From the NCBI RefSeq assembly GCF_013248995.1, contig NZ_JABRPK010000001.1, positions 62,001-126,000 on the forward strand: a DNA stretch of 64,000 nt, in the 5' to 3' direction. A program made the position numbers and the translations under genes. This DNA is from Frigoribacterium sp. VKM Ac-2836 (GTDB lineage Bacteria > Actinomycetota > Actinomycetes > Actinomycetales > Microbacteriaceae). The notes beneath the pieces were generated by a model. That model saw only the letters and a program-made list of their open reading frames with translations, was not told the DNA's origin and did no database searches. This document shows, in pieces, positions 1-10,505 of this stretch. Position 1 is the first letter of the stretch. Each line of letters starts with the position of its first letter.

Positions 1-1255
1 GCAGCTCGGTGTTGACGGCGTAGTAGAGCTTCGAGCCGTCGAGCAGCGAGACGACGGCGACGTCGACGCCGAACTCCTTCTCGGCGCGGCGGGCCAGGTC
101 CTGCAGGGTGTCCGACCCGCCCGTGCTCGCGAGTTCGACGAGCGTCTCGGCGCCCGACCACTCGAAGGTGGGCTCGGGCAGCACCCGGCGCGGACGGGCA
201 GGAGGCGCGGTGTCGGTCGACGGAGCCGGCGCGGGTTCCGGCGCGGGCGGCCGGACCGCCTCGGCCCGGACGGCCTCGAGCCGTGCGGCTTCGGCCCGGA
301 CGGCCTCGAGCCGTGCGGCTTCGAGTCGGGCCGCTTCGAGTCGGGCCGCGATCGGGTCGACGGCCGCGGGGGCGGTCGCCGGGGGCACCGGGCTCGTCGC
401 CCCCGTGGGCGCCGGCGCCGCCACGGACGCCGCGAGTCGCGCCACCTCGAGCTGCGCGGCGACGCGCTCGGGCACCACCGGAACCACCGAGGTGCGTCCG
501 ATGTGCTCCACGGTCTCACCGCGGCGCACCACGTCGAGGATCGGGGCGACCCGGTCGGCGACCACGGCACCCCACTGCCGGTACATCGTCTCGCAGCCGT
601 GCGGTCGGCCCGGCTGGAGCTCGCCGGCCGGCAGGCGGAAGTACGAGGTGGACGGGTGCTGTGACGCGATCCGCTCGGTGATCTCGTTCATGCGGGCCGC
701 GTGCCGTTCGGCGACCGACCCGAAGGGGTTGTCGAACCGCGTCACCGAGCGCACGGGCTGCACGCCGACCAGCACGATGCGGGCGGTCGGATGGACGCGG
801 CGCGTGAGGTCGGTGACGAGCCTCGTGACGTCGCGCTGCCAGCCGTCGAGCGGGGTGAGCATGACGGCGTCGTTGAGCCCGAGCATCACGACGACCGTGT
901 CGTACAGGCTGAGGTCGTGGTCGCCGATCCACGAGCGGGCCGAGCCGGCGTTCATCATCTCGTCACCGATGTAGTCGACCGAGCAGGCCCGACCGGTGCT
1001 CTTCGAGGTCTCTTTCGCGATCTGTCCGGTGAGCGCCTGCTCGTGACTCGTCACGCCGAACCCGTGGGTCGGGCCCGTGCCGATCAGCAGCACGGTGTCG
1101 GGATCGGGGGAGTCGGCCCGGTACGTCGGCCGGCCGCGAGGTGAGGGCACGTGCCGCGAGCGAGAGAGGGTCCACAGGTAGAACAGGCGCATGGCGGGGC
1201 GCAATCGTTCGTAGCTTCGCGTCGGGTGCGCGGGTGTGTCGACCGTCCTGGTCAC
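1..1255 (-). CDS. SGNH-hydrolase-like domain fused to GAF domain, 3' end outside window
   Basis: The gene reads leftwards and leaves the window before its stop. The start is GTG at 1255, preceded by GAGGAG with 6-nt spacing; a -10-like TAGCCT lies at 1300-1305 on the minus strand. The N-terminal ~200 residues follow the SGNH fold: a first block GTGPTHGFG and a third block MLGLNDAV (the GxND signature). The usual GDS nucleophile motif is replaced, so hydrolase activity is doubtful. A long Ala/Arg/Glu-rich linker with DNA tandem repeats (261-350) follows, then the beginning of a GAF-like domain (FGVDVAVVSLLDGSKLYY). The architecture matches the complete paralogue at 19146-20351. Role unknown; a sensor or signalling function is inference from the GAF domain. 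Confidence 0.72.
   Translation of the reverse strand, partial: MTRTVDTPAHPTRSYERLRPAMRLFYLWTLSRSRHVPSPRGRPTYRADSPDPDTVLLIGTGPTHGFGVTSHEQALTGQIAKETSKSTGRACSVDYIGDEMMNAGSARSWIGDHDLSLYDTVVVMLGLNDAVMLTPLDGWQRDVTRLVTDLTRRVHPTARIVLVGVQPVRSVTRFDNPFGSVAERHAARMNEITERIASQHPSTSYFRLPAGELQPGRPHGCETMYRQWGAVVADRVAPILDVVRRGETVEHIGRTSVVPVVPERVAAQLEVARLAASVAAPAPTGATSPVPPATAPAAVDPIAARLEAARLEAARLEAVRAEAARLEAVRAEAVRPPAPEPAPAPSTDTAPPARPRRVLPEPTFEWSGAETLVELASTGGSDTLQDLARRAEKEFGVDVAVVSLLDGSKLYYAVNTEL
261..350. repeat. In-frame tandem repeats (30 bp x2, then 15 bp x2)
   Basis: Positions 261-290 and 291-320 are identical 30-mers. They are followed by two near-identical 15-mers at 321-350. They encode (minus strand) repeated RLEA/VRAEA units of the linker between the SGNH-like and GAF domains. 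Repeat number probably varies by slippage. Confidence 0.9.
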
Positions 1256-1446
1256 GTGATGCTCCTCGGGTGTCTCGCGGTGTGTCGTCCCCCCGTCCCA
1301 GGCTAGGCAGCGGTCCGAAGCCGGGCTGCCCCCAATGCGGGTCGACGGTGGCCCCCCTTCTGGTCTCAGGCCCGGCCGGCCCCCGGGTCCGAGGCGTTCC
1401 GCGCGAACCTGGACGCCGGAGGCGCGGGGCGAGCAGGCTGGAGGGC

Positions 1447-2076
1447 GTGACCACCGCAGACAGCACGGCCCCCGACGACGACCACGGCTCCGTCGCCACC
1501 GCCCTCGAGCTCGTGGCGGACGAGGTCGACGCCGCCGTCTCGGCGGTGCTCGACGCCGACGCCGGAGGGGACGACTCGTCCGACACGTCCGGTCAGCTCG
1601 ACGCCTTCGCCGACCTGATCGACGACGCCGAACGGGTCTTCGTCCACGGAGCCGGCCGTTCGGGTCTCGCCCTGCGGATGACCGCGATGCGACTCATGCA
1701 CCTCGGCCTCGAGGTGCACGTCGTCGGCGAGGTCACGACGCCCGCCATCGCCGACGGTGACGTGCTGCTCACCGCGAGCGGGTCGGGCACCACGTCCGGC
1801 ATCGTCGCGGCGGCCCGCACGGCCGTCGACGCCGGGGCCCGGGTGGCCGCGATCACGACCGCCGCCGACTCGCCGCTGGCCGACCTGGCCGAAGCCGTGC
1901 TCGTCGTGCCCGCCGCCGACAAGCAGGACCGCTCGGGCGCCGCGTCGGCGCAGTACGCCGGCGGGCTGTTCGAGCAGACGGTCGTGCTGCTCGGCGACGC
2001 CGTGTTCCACGCCCTCTGGAAGCGCTCCGGTGCCGATGCCGACGAGCTCTGGCCCCGGCACGCCAACCTCGAGTAG
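1447..2076 (+). CDS. hxlB: 6-phospho-3-hexuloisomerase-like SIS-domain protein
   Basis: Predicted soluble 209-residue protein with one SIS (sugar isomerase) fold. The phosphosugar-binding segments are visible as VFVHGAGRSGLALRM near residue 60 and LLTASGSGTTSGIVAAA near residue 100; a conserved ending FEQTVVLLGDAVFHALW matches the HxlB family. The family interconverts 3-hexulose-6-phosphate and fructose-6-phosphate in the ribulose monophosphate pathway. The partner synthase HxlA is not adjacent, so formaldehyde fixation cannot be claimed. The start is GTG at 1447; GGAGG sits only 2 nt upstream, so the start is uncertain. It is divergent from the SGNH-like/GAF gene. Confidence 0.82.
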   Translation: MTTADSTAPDDDHGSVATALELVADEVDAAVSAVLDADAGGDDSSDTSGQLDAFADLIDDAERVFVHGAGRSGLALRMTAMRLMHLGLEVHVVGEVTTPAIADGDVLLTASGSGTTSGIVAAARTAVDAGARVAAITTAADSPLADLAEAVLVVPAADKQDRSGAASAQYAGGLFEQTVVLLGDAVFHALWKRSGADADELWPRHANLE

Positions 2077-2104
2077 CCCTCCCGCGCCTCCGCACCACCT
2101 GCTG

Positions 2105-2138
2105 AACGACGCACCGTCGAGAAGGGCGGTGCGTCGTT
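2105..2138. terminator. Hairpin downstream of hxlB
   Basis: Perfect 12-bp arms AACGACGCACCG (2105-2116) and CGGTGCGTCGTT (2127-2138) with a 10-nt loop. There is no clear T tract, so it may be a weak or factor-assisted terminator. Confidence 0.55.
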
Positions 2139-2206
2139 CCGTTCGTGGTGCGCGCGATCCTGTGGACAACCGTCGCGGCGGCCCGAGGCTCTGCCACGGT
2201 GGCGGA

Positions 2207-3145
2207 GTGACCGAACGACCTCTCCCACCGCTCGTGCGGGTGTCCTCGATCGGCAACCAGAGCCGGGAGGCAGCCGGCCTCCGACGCCGTGCCGCGCGAG
2301 GTGAGGTGCGGGCGATCGCCACCGGGACGTACGTCGAGTCGTCCGCCTGGTCCGAGTTGACTCCCCGGCGACGGCACGTGCTGCGGGCTCGCGCCGTGGT
2401 CGACCGTCTCGACCCGGGTGTCGTCGTCTCGCACCGTTCGGCGGCCGCGGTGCACGACGTCCCCGTGATCGGTGACTGGCCTGAGCGGGTGCACGTCATC
2501 GACCCTCGACGGCGCTCGGCCCAGACCACGACGGGTGTCGTCCGTCACGCGGCGCCGCTCGCCCCCCACGAGGTGCGGGTCGCCCACGACCTGCGGGTGA
2601 CGTCCGCGGCACGCACCGCCCTCGACCTCGCCCTCACGTCGTCGTTCCGTGATGCCGTGGTCGCCGTCGACGGGGTCTTGCACAGGGGTTCGGCGACTCG
2701 CGGCGAACTGCTCGCCGGTCTCGACGCTCGGTCGACGGCTCGCGGATGCGTCGGAGCCCGTCGGGCGCTGGACTTTGCCGAGGCCGGGTCGGAATCGGCC
2801 GGCGAGTCCTGGTGCCGTGTGCTGTTGAGGCAGCTGGGGGCCCCCGGGCCCGTTCTGCAGAAAGCGTTCCCCTGGGCTCGGGGGCGCGACATCGTCGACT
2901 TCTGGTGGCCCGAGTTCGGCGTCGTGCTCGAGTTCGACGGTGTCTCGAAGTACACGAAAGCACGCTGGCTCAGGGGGAGGTCGCCGCAGCAGGTCGTCGT
3001 GGACGAGAAGGTCCGAGAGGACCGCATCCGTGACCGGCCGGAGGTCAGGGGCTTCGGTCGCACCGTCTGGGCCGAACTCGAGCGACCGGAACTGCTCCGG
3101 GCGGAGCTCATCCGGGTCGGACTCCCGCTCCGCACCATGCGGTGA
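2207..3145 (+). CDS. AbiEi-antitoxin-like N-terminus with DUF559 (PD-(D/E)XK-like) C-terminus
   Basis: 312 residues. The N-terminal part has the AbiEi-type winged-helix layout (GLRRRAARGEVRAIATGTYV, then RARAVVDRL and HRSAAAVHDVPV). The C-terminal ~110 residues resemble the Vsr/DUF559 nuclease fold: DIVDFWWPEFGVVLEFDG followed by EKVREDRIRDRPEV, with acidic residues on the core strands and a basic helix. This combination is common in Microbacteriaceae and is usually annotated as a type IV toxin-antitoxin AbiEi-family protein. No AbiEii toxin gene is next to it, so a working toxin-antitoxin pair is not supported. The GTG start lacks a strong ribosome site. An actinobacterial-type DnaA-box sequence lies at 2161-2169 upstream. 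Confidence 0.7.
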   Translation: MTERPLPPLVRVSSIGNQSREAAGLRRRAARGEVRAIATGTYVESSAWSELTPRRRHVLRARAVVDRLDPGVVVSHRSAAAVHDVPVIGDWPERVHVIDPRRRSAQTTTGVVRHAAPLAPHEVRVAHDLRVTSAARTALDLALTSSFRDAVVAVDGVLHRGSATRGELLAGLDARSTARGCVGARRALDFAEAGSESAGESWCRVLLRQLGAPGPVLQKAFPWARGRDIVDFWWPEFGVVLEFDGVSKYTKARWLRGRSPQQVVVDEKVREDRIRDRPEVRGFGRTVWAELERPELLRAELIRVGLPLRTMR

Positions 3146-3259
3146 GCGTGGAACCACCGGCATGCGTGGTGCGACGTCGAGTCCGTGGTGCGACCTCGGT
3201 GCTGGTGCGGGTGCGGGGTGCGGGTGCGTCGGGGCGACGTTTTACCCGCGTGAAACAAT

Positions 3260-3269
3260 TCGTATACAA
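3260..3269. promoter_or_regulatory. Candidate GntR/FCD operator 1
   Basis: TCGTATACAA matches the palindrome TTGTATACAA at 9 of 10 positions. Its centre is 30 bp (about three helical turns) from operator 2. It lies upstream of the peptide-transport operon that ends with a GntR/FCD gene. Confidence 0.5.
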
Positions 3270-3289
3270 AACTAGGGCGTGCGGCGGGA

Positions 3290-3299
3290 TTGTATGCAA
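3290..3299. promoter_or_regulatory. Candidate GntR/FCD operator 2
   Basis: TTGTATGCAA, extended to GATTGTATGCAATC (a near-perfect palindrome at 3288-3301). It is the second of two similar sites in the leader of the operon starting at 3343. Confidence 0.5.
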
Positions 3300-3342
3300 T
3301 CTGCGCTGCGCAGACCGATACCACCTGAGCATCGGAGGCCCG

Positions 3343-5070
3343 ATGGCCCGCCCACCCCGCCCGACCCGCGCCGCGACCGCGCCCGGCGCCGCGACCGCGC
3401 CCGGCGCCGCGACCGCGAGTGCACCCGCCGGCCGTCGCCGGCTGCACCGAGCTCTCGTGCTGCCGGCCCTCGCCGCCGCCGCGACGTTCGCGCTCGCGGC
3501 CTGCGTCCCCCAGCAGCCCGCGGGCACCAACCCGCCCGACAAGACCGACGTCACCACGGCACCCGTCGGCGACAGGACGATCGTCGAGGGCGGCGACCTC
3601 GTCATGGCGCTCTCGGCCGAGCCGGACGCCCTCGACCCCACGACGTCCTCGTCGCTCTACACGCGGTACGTCATGGAGACGGTCTGCCAGAAGCTGTACG
3701 ACATCGACGCCGACGGTGATCTGGTGCCGTTGCTGGCGACCGAGTTGCCGACGCTCTCGGACGGCGGGCTGACGGTCGACATCCCCGTGCGGACCGACGC
3801 CGTGTTCGCCGACGGCACTCCGCTCGACGCCGACGCCGTGGTCACGACGCTGCGTCGCCACCTCGACAAGCCCGACTCGTCCCGGGCCAGCGAGCTCGGT
3901 CCGGTCACCGGGGTCGAGGCGCGGGGCGCCGACACGGTGCGCCTGACCTACGAGCGTCCCTTCGCGCCGCTCACCGCGGCCCTCGCCGACCGCGCCGGCA
4001 TGATCATGTCGCCGACGGCGCTCGAGGCCGAGGGGGACGACTTCGGGGACGCCCCGGTCTGCGTCGGCCCGTACAAGTTCGTCGACCGCGTGCCGCAGAC
4101 CTCGATCTCGGTCGAGCGGGACCCGCTCTACTACGACGCCGAGGACGTCCACCTCGACACCATCACGTACCGCATCATCACCGACGCCAGCATCCGGGCC
4201 GCCAACGTCCGCGCGGGTGACGTCCAGGTCGCGGACTCGATGTCGACCATGGACGTCGACGCGCTGATGGCCGACGACGGTCTCACGGTGCTGCAGGTCG
4301 GCTCGTTCGGTTACCAGGGCGTGACGGTGAACATCGGCAACCAGGACGGCGTCGGCACGGACCCCGTGCAGCTCGACACCCCGCTGGCGAGCGACGTGCG
4401 CGTCCGGCAGGCGCTGGCCATGTCGATCGACCGCGACTCGCTCGTGCAGAGTGTCTTCGGAGGGTGGAACGACACCGCCTGCTCGCCCATCCCGCCCAGC
4501 AGTCCCTTCGTCACGCCCGCCAGCGAGGCCTGCCCGGCGTACGACCCCGAGGGGGCGAAGCGCCTCCTCGAGGAGGCCGGCGTGACGCTGCCCTACGAGA
4601 TCGAGATGCAGGCCAGCAACAACGCGGACACGCTCCGCGTCGTGCAGGCGCTGCAGGCCCAGGTCGCCGAGGGCGGGTTCCGCCTGTCGATCACGCCGGT
4701 CGAGTACTCGACCCTGCTCGACGTGCAGTCGCGTGGTGACTTCGACGCGCTACAGCTCGGCTGGTCGGGCCGCGTCGACCCGAACGGCAACATGGTCAAC
4801 TTCTTGCGCACCGGGGGTGGCAACAACTACTCGGGCTACAGCAACCCCCGGGTCGACGAGCTGCTGGCCGATGCCGCCGCGACCGTCGACGTCGACGAGC
4901 GCGCCGCGCTCTACGGCGAGGCCGTGACGCAGGTGCAAGAAGACGAACCGCTGATCTATCTGTATCGAACCCGGAGCCTGACCGCGCTGACGAACGAGGT
5001 CGCCGGGGTGTCCACCTACGCCGACGGCGTCGTACGTCTCAGCAACGCCGCGTTCGTCGAAGGGGAGTGA
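3343..5070 (+). CDS. ABC transporter peptide-binding lipoprotein, family 5 (DppA/GsiB-like)
   Basis: 575 residues. The lipoprotein signal ends in LAAC with the lipid-anchored Cys near residue 54, after an unusually long Ala/Pro/Thr N-terminal extension encoded partly by an 18-bp tandem repeat (3373-3408). The mature part has family-5 solute-binding features: GGDLVMALSAEPDALDPT near residue 87, the VCVGPYKF segment, and the C-terminal EDEPLIYLYR. It should capture short peptides outside the membrane for the downstream permeases. The ATG start has GGAGG 4 nt upstream. First gene of an overlapping six-gene operon; the cytosolic gamma-glutamyltransferase in it suggests gamma-glutamyl peptides or glutathione-like substrates (inference). 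Confidence 0.9.
   Translation: MARPPRPTRAATAPGAATAPGAATASAPAGRRRLHRALVLPALAAAATFALAACVPQQPAGTNPPDKTDVTTAPVGDRTIVEGGDLVMALSAEPDALDPTTSSSLYTRYVMETVCQKLYDIDADGDLVPLLATELPTLSDGGLTVDIPVRTDAVFADGTPLDADAVVTTLRRHLDKPDSSRASELGPVTGVEARGADTVRLTYERPFAPLTAALADRAGMIMSPTALEAEGDDFGDAPVCVGPYKFVDRVPQTSISVERDPLYYDAEDVHLDTITYRIITDASIRAANVRAGDVQVADSMSTMDVDALMADDGLTVLQVGSFGYQGVTVNIGNQDGVGTDPVQLDTPLASDVRVRQALAMSIDRDSLVQSVFGGWNDTACSPIPPSSPFVTPASEACPAYDPEGAKRLLEEAGVTLPYEIEMQASNNADTLRVVQALQAQVAEGGFRLSITPVEYSTLLDVQSRGDFDALQLGWSGRVDPNGNMVNFLRTGGGNNYSGYSNPRVDELLADAAATVDVDERAALYGEAVTQVQEDEPLIYLYRTRSLTALTNEVAGVSTYADGVVRLSNAAFVEGE
3373..3408. repeat. 18-bp tandem repeat x2 in the binding-protein leader
   Basis: GCGACCGCGCCCGGCGCC occurs at 3373-3390 and 3391-3408, with a partial third copy after it. 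It encodes the ATAPGA repeats before the lipoprotein signal peptide. Confidence 0.85.
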
Positions 5071-5074
5071 CCCG

Positions 5075-6028
5075 ATGACCCGTTACCTGCTCACCCGACT
5101 CTGGCAGTCGGCCGTCACGCTGGTGATCGCCTCGATCGTCGTGTTCTGGGGCGTGCGTCAGCTGCCCGGGGACCCGGCCCTGGCCCTCGCCGGAGAAGAG
5201 GCGACGCCCGAGCGCGTCGCAGCCATCCGGGCCGACCTCGGCCTCGACGACTCACTGCTCGTCCAGTACGGCCGCTTCGTCGGCAACTTCGTCCGTGGCG
5301 ATCTCGGCGAGTCCACCCGGACCGGCACCCCGGTCACCGAGTTGATCGGCGCCACCCTGCCGGTCACGCTGTGGCTCGCCCTCTACGCGATCGTCGTCGC
5401 CGTCGTCGTGGGCGTCGCCCTCGGTGTCGTGGCCGAGCGCTACCGCGGTCGCTGGCCCGAGTGGATGGCCAACGCCGCCGCCCTGGTCGGCCTCTCGGTG
5501 CCCAACTTCTGGCTCGGCATCCTCGCCATCCTCTGGCTGGCGGCCGGTCTCGGACTGTTCCCGGCGTCGGGCTACGTGCCCGTGGCCGAGAACCCGGCGA
5601 GCGCGTTCTACCACCTGACCCTGCCCGCCGTGATCCTCGGCACGAGCCTCGCCGCCGTCATCATGCGGCAGACCCGGGCCTCGATGATCGAGACGATGAA
5701 GACCGACTACGTGCGCACGGCACGGGCCAAGGGTCTCGGTAGGGGCCGGGTGCTGATGCGGTACGGCCTGCGCAACTCGATGATCGTGGTCGTGACGATC
5801 GTCGGCCTGCAGCTCGGCGGCCTCATCTCGGGCGCCGTGGTCACCGAGCGCATCTTCGCGCTTCCGGGCTTCGGCAAGCTCACGCTCGACTCGGTGTTCA
5901 CCCGTGACTACCCGGTGATCCAGGCCGTGGTGCTGATCATCACCGTCGGCTACATCGTGATCAACCTGGCGGTGGACGTCCTGTACTCCGTCATCAACCC
6001 GCGCATCAGGGTAGGAGGCGCATCGTGA
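5075..6028 (+). CDS. Dipeptide/glutathione-type ABC permease, DppB-like
   Basis: 317 residues with an N-terminal transmembrane helix (LLTRLWQSAVTLVIASIVVF), a periplasmic stretch, and the BPD_transp_1 permease core with five further helices. The ATPase-contacting EAA-like loop is visible as DYVRTARAKGLGRGRVL near residue 208. The C-terminal NPRIRVGG ending is typical of DppB/GsiC. It starts 4 nt after the binding-protein stop and overlaps the next permease by GTGA, indicating translational coupling. It forms the membrane channel with the next gene product. Confidence 0.92.
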   Translation: MTRYLLTRLWQSAVTLVIASIVVFWGVRQLPGDPALALAGEEATPERVAAIRADLGLDDSLLVQYGRFVGNFVRGDLGESTRTGTPVTELIGATLPVTLWLALYAIVVAVVVGVALGVVAERYRGRWPEWMANAAALVGLSVPNFWLGILAILWLAAGLGLFPASGYVPVAENPASAFYHLTLPAVILGTSLAAVIMRQTRASMIETMKTDYVRTARAKGLGRGRVLMRYGLRNSMIVVVTIVGLQLGGLISGAVVTERIFALPGFGKLTLDSVFTRDYPVIQAVVLIITVGYIVINLAVDVLYSVINPRIRVGGAS

Positions 6029-6912
6029 CCGTCATCGAGACACCCACCACCGCAGGGGCGGGACTCGGCTCGGGACGCGGACGCGTCTGGCGTGGCCTCG
6101 TCCGCAACAAGCTCGGCGTCACGGGCGGCGTCATGCTGCTCGTCGTCCTCGTCGCCGGCCTCGCCGCGCCGCTCATCGCCCCGTACGACCCGACCCGGGT
6201 GAACTTCGACCTGCCGTTCCAGGTGCCCGGAACGGTCGGCTACGTGCTCGGCACCGACGACCTCGGCCGCGACATCCTCTCGCGCACGGTCTACGGCATC
6301 CGCGTCTCGCTGCAGGTCGGCGTGCTCTCGGTGCTGCTGGCCGTCGTGGTCGGCACGCCGCTGGGTCTGCTGGCCGGCTACTGGCGCTGGCTCGACGGCG
6401 TCATCTCGCGACTCACCGACGTCATGCTGGCGTTCCCGTTCTTGATCATCGCCGTCGCGCTCGCCGCGATCAGCGGTCCGAGCCTGACGAACGCCGTGGT
6501 CGCCCTCGGCATCGCCCAGGTGCCGACGATGATCCGTGTGGTGCGGGGCGAGACCCTGCGCATCAAGTCGACCGACTTCGTCCTCGCCGCGACGACGATG
6601 GACGCGACGGGCCTGCGGGTGATCTTCCAGCACGTGCTGCCGAACTGCGTCTCGGCGATCATCGTGCAGGCCACGGTCATCATGCCGGTCGCCGTGATCG
6701 GCGAGGCCCTGCTGTCGTTCCTCGGGCTGGGCATCCAGCCGCCGACGGCCAGTCTGGGCATCATGCTCAGCGACGCGCAGCAGTACCTGGCGAAGGCGCC
6801 GTTCGCGGCCGTCGTGCCGGGTCTCGCGATCGCCGTGATCTGCCTGGGCTTCAACCTGTTCGGCGACGCCCTGCGCGACGCCCTCGACCCCACCGCCAGC
6901 GACCGGAAGTGA
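6025..6912 (+). CDS. Dipeptide/glutathione-type ABC permease, DppC-like
   Basis: 295 residues, GTG start overlapping the previous stop (GTGA) with AGGAGG just upstream. It has the DppC/GsiD features: an N-terminal helix (LGVTGGVMLLVVLVAGLAAP), YVLGTDDLGRDILSR before the permease core, a run of further helices, and an EAA-like loop (FVLAATTMDATGLRVI). It pairs with the DppB-like permease at 5075-6028. The C-terminal LFGDALRDALDP is the conserved end of this family. Confidence 0.92.
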   Translation: MTVIETPTTAGAGLGSGRGRVWRGLVRNKLGVTGGVMLLVVLVAGLAAPLIAPYDPTRVNFDLPFQVPGTVGYVLGTDDLGRDILSRTVYGIRVSLQVGVLSVLLAVVVGTPLGLLAGYWRWLDGVISRLTDVMLAFPFLIIAVALAAISGPSLTNAVVALGIAQVPTMIRVVRGETLRIKSTDFVLAATTMDATGLRVIFQHVLPNCVSAIIVQATVIMPVAVIGEALLSFLGLGIQPPTASLGIMLSDAQQYLAKAPFAAVVPGLAIAVICLGFNLFGDALRDALDPTASDRK

Positions 6913-6919
6913 CCCCCTC

Positions 6920-8840
6920 GTGACCTACACCACCCCCGACGAGTTCGTCACCCGCCCCGACCTGCACGGCACCTTCGGCATGACGTCGTCGACGCACTGG
7001 CTGGCGACGGCCTCGGCCCAGTCGGTCCTCGAGCGCGGCGGCAACGCGTTCGACGCGGCCGTGGCGGGCGCCTTCGTGCTGCACGTCGTCGAGCCGCACC
7101 TCAACGGCCCCGGCGGCGACCTCACCGCCATCTACGCGACGGCCGAGGCCCCCGACGCCCCGACGGTGCTCGTCGGCCAGGGCCCTGCCCCGGCCGCGGC
7201 GACCCGCGAGCACTACCTGGCCGAGGGCCTCGAGCTCGTTCCCGGGTCGGGGGCCCTCGCCGCCGCCGTCCCCGGTGCCGTCGACGCCTGGCTCAAGCTG
7301 CTGGCCGAGCACGGCACCTGGGCGTTGGCCGACGTCCTCGCCTACGCGATCGCCTACGCCCGCGACGGTCATCCGATCGTGGCGCGCGTGGCGACCACCA
7401 TCGAGACGGTCGCCGGCCTCTTCACCGAGCACTGGCCCACCTCGGCCGCCCAGTGGATGCCCGGCGGCGAGGTGCCGCGCGAGGGCGACCTGCTGACCAA
7501 CCCGGCCTACGCGGCCGTCCTCGACGAGCTGGTCGCGGCCGGGGAGGCCCTCGGGCCGGACGCGAGCCGCGAGGCGAAGATCGAGGAGGCGCGGGTCGAG
7601 TGGGGCAGCGGGCACGTCGCGCAGGCGATCGACGCGTTCGTCCGCACTCCGCACCGTCATTCGTCGGGCACCGACCACGCGGGCGTCATCACGGCCGCCG
7701 ACCTGGCCGCCTTCCGCGCCACGACCGAACCGGCGACCACCGTCGAGTTCCGGGGGCACACCGTCGCCAAGACCGGTGCCTGGGGTCAGGGGCCCGCGCT
7801 GCTGCAGGTGCTGGCCCTGCTCGAGCCGCTCGGGGACGAGCTGCTCGACCCCTCGACCGCCGACGGGGCCCACACGATCGTCGAGGCGCAGAAGCTCGCC
7901 ATGGCCGACCGCGAGGCCTGGTACGGCCCCGGCGACGTGCCCCTCGACACCCTCTTGTCCGCGGCCTACGCCGAGGAGCGCCGGGCACTGATCGGCGAGC
8001 GGGCGGCGCACGAGCTGCGACCCGGCGACGTCCCCGGGCGCGAGCCGTTCGCCCTGCCCACGATGCGCACCGAGTACCTCCCGCCCGCCCTCGGCGAGGC
8101 ACCCGTCGGCGTCGGCGAGCCCACGGTCGCCGCACCCGCCGCGCGCGCCGCGACGACCTCGGCCGCATCGAGGGTGCCCGTCGCGCCGGCCGAGGACGCC
8201 TCGCCGACCGGCACCGCGCCTCCTGCCGACCGCCTGGCCGAGCCGTTCACCGAGCCGACCGGCGAGACGAGGGGCGACACCTGTCACCTCGACGTCGTCG
8301 ACCGCTGGGGCAACGTCGTCTCGGCGACCCCGTCGGGTGGCTGGTTGCAGTCCTCACCGACCATCCCCGAGCTCGGTTTCTGCCTCGGCAGCCGGCTGCA
8401 GATGTCGTGGCTCGACGAGGGCACGGCCTCGACGCTCGAACCCGGAACGCGCCCGCGCACCACGCTGACGCCCACGCTCGTGCTGAAGGACGGCGAGCCC
8501 GTGGTCGCTCTGGGCTCGCCCGGCGGCGACCAGCAGGACCAGTGGCAGTTGCTCTACCTGCTGCGCACGATCGTCGGCGGCTACACGCCGCAGCAGGCGA
8601 TCGACGCCCCGGCCCTGCACACCACGTCGTTCCCCGGCAGCTTCTGGCCGCGCACCTGGGAGCCCGGAGGCGTCGTGGTCGAGGACCGCCTCGGCGACGA
8701 GGTCATCGACGCCCTGGTCGCCCGCGGCCACGTCGTCACCCGCGCCGGCGACTGGTCCCTGGGCCGACTGTCGAGCGTCTCGCGAGACCCCGAGACCGGC
8801 GTGCTCTCCGCCGCCGCCAACCCCCGAGGAGCCCAGGCCT

Positions 8841-8857
<17 letters not shown>
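6920..8857 (+). CDS. Gamma-glutamyltransferase-family Ntn hydrolase without signal peptide
   Basis: 645 residues. The large-subunit part begins FGMTSSTHWLATASA with ERGGNAFDAA. The small subunit would begin at Thr454 in RGDTCHLDVVDRWGN, where the family cleaves itself and uses the new N-terminal Thr as nucleophile; the downstream TLTPTLVLKDGEP and GSPGGDQQ segments fit. No signal peptide is seen, so it should act in the cytosol on imported peptides, unlike secreted GGTs (nearer to YwrD-like members). An Ala/Pro-rich insert of ~55 residues lies just before the cleavage site and carries one copy of the window's repeated decamer. The start is a weakly supported GTG; the 3' end overlaps the ATPase start. 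Confidence 0.85.

Positions 8858-10485
<1,628 letters not shown>

Positions 10486-10505
<20 letters not shown>

Noticed and set aside
261-350. Regular 30-bp repeats suggesting a CRISPR or VNTR array
   Set aside because: Repeats are contiguous without spacers and code in frame for the protein linker.
1447-2076. Ribulose monophosphate formaldehyde pathway
   Set aside because: Only the isomerase-type gene is present; no hexulose-phosphate synthase is adjacent.
2207-3145. Toxin-antitoxin pair or defence island
   Set aside because: No AbiEii-like toxin or other defence gene lies beside this lone AbiEi/DUF559 protein.
2545-4152. Minus-strand open frame across the AbiEi-like and binding-protein genes
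   Set aside because: Composition is Arg/Gly/Asp-rich shadow sequence; the plus strand has clear domains and ribosome sites.
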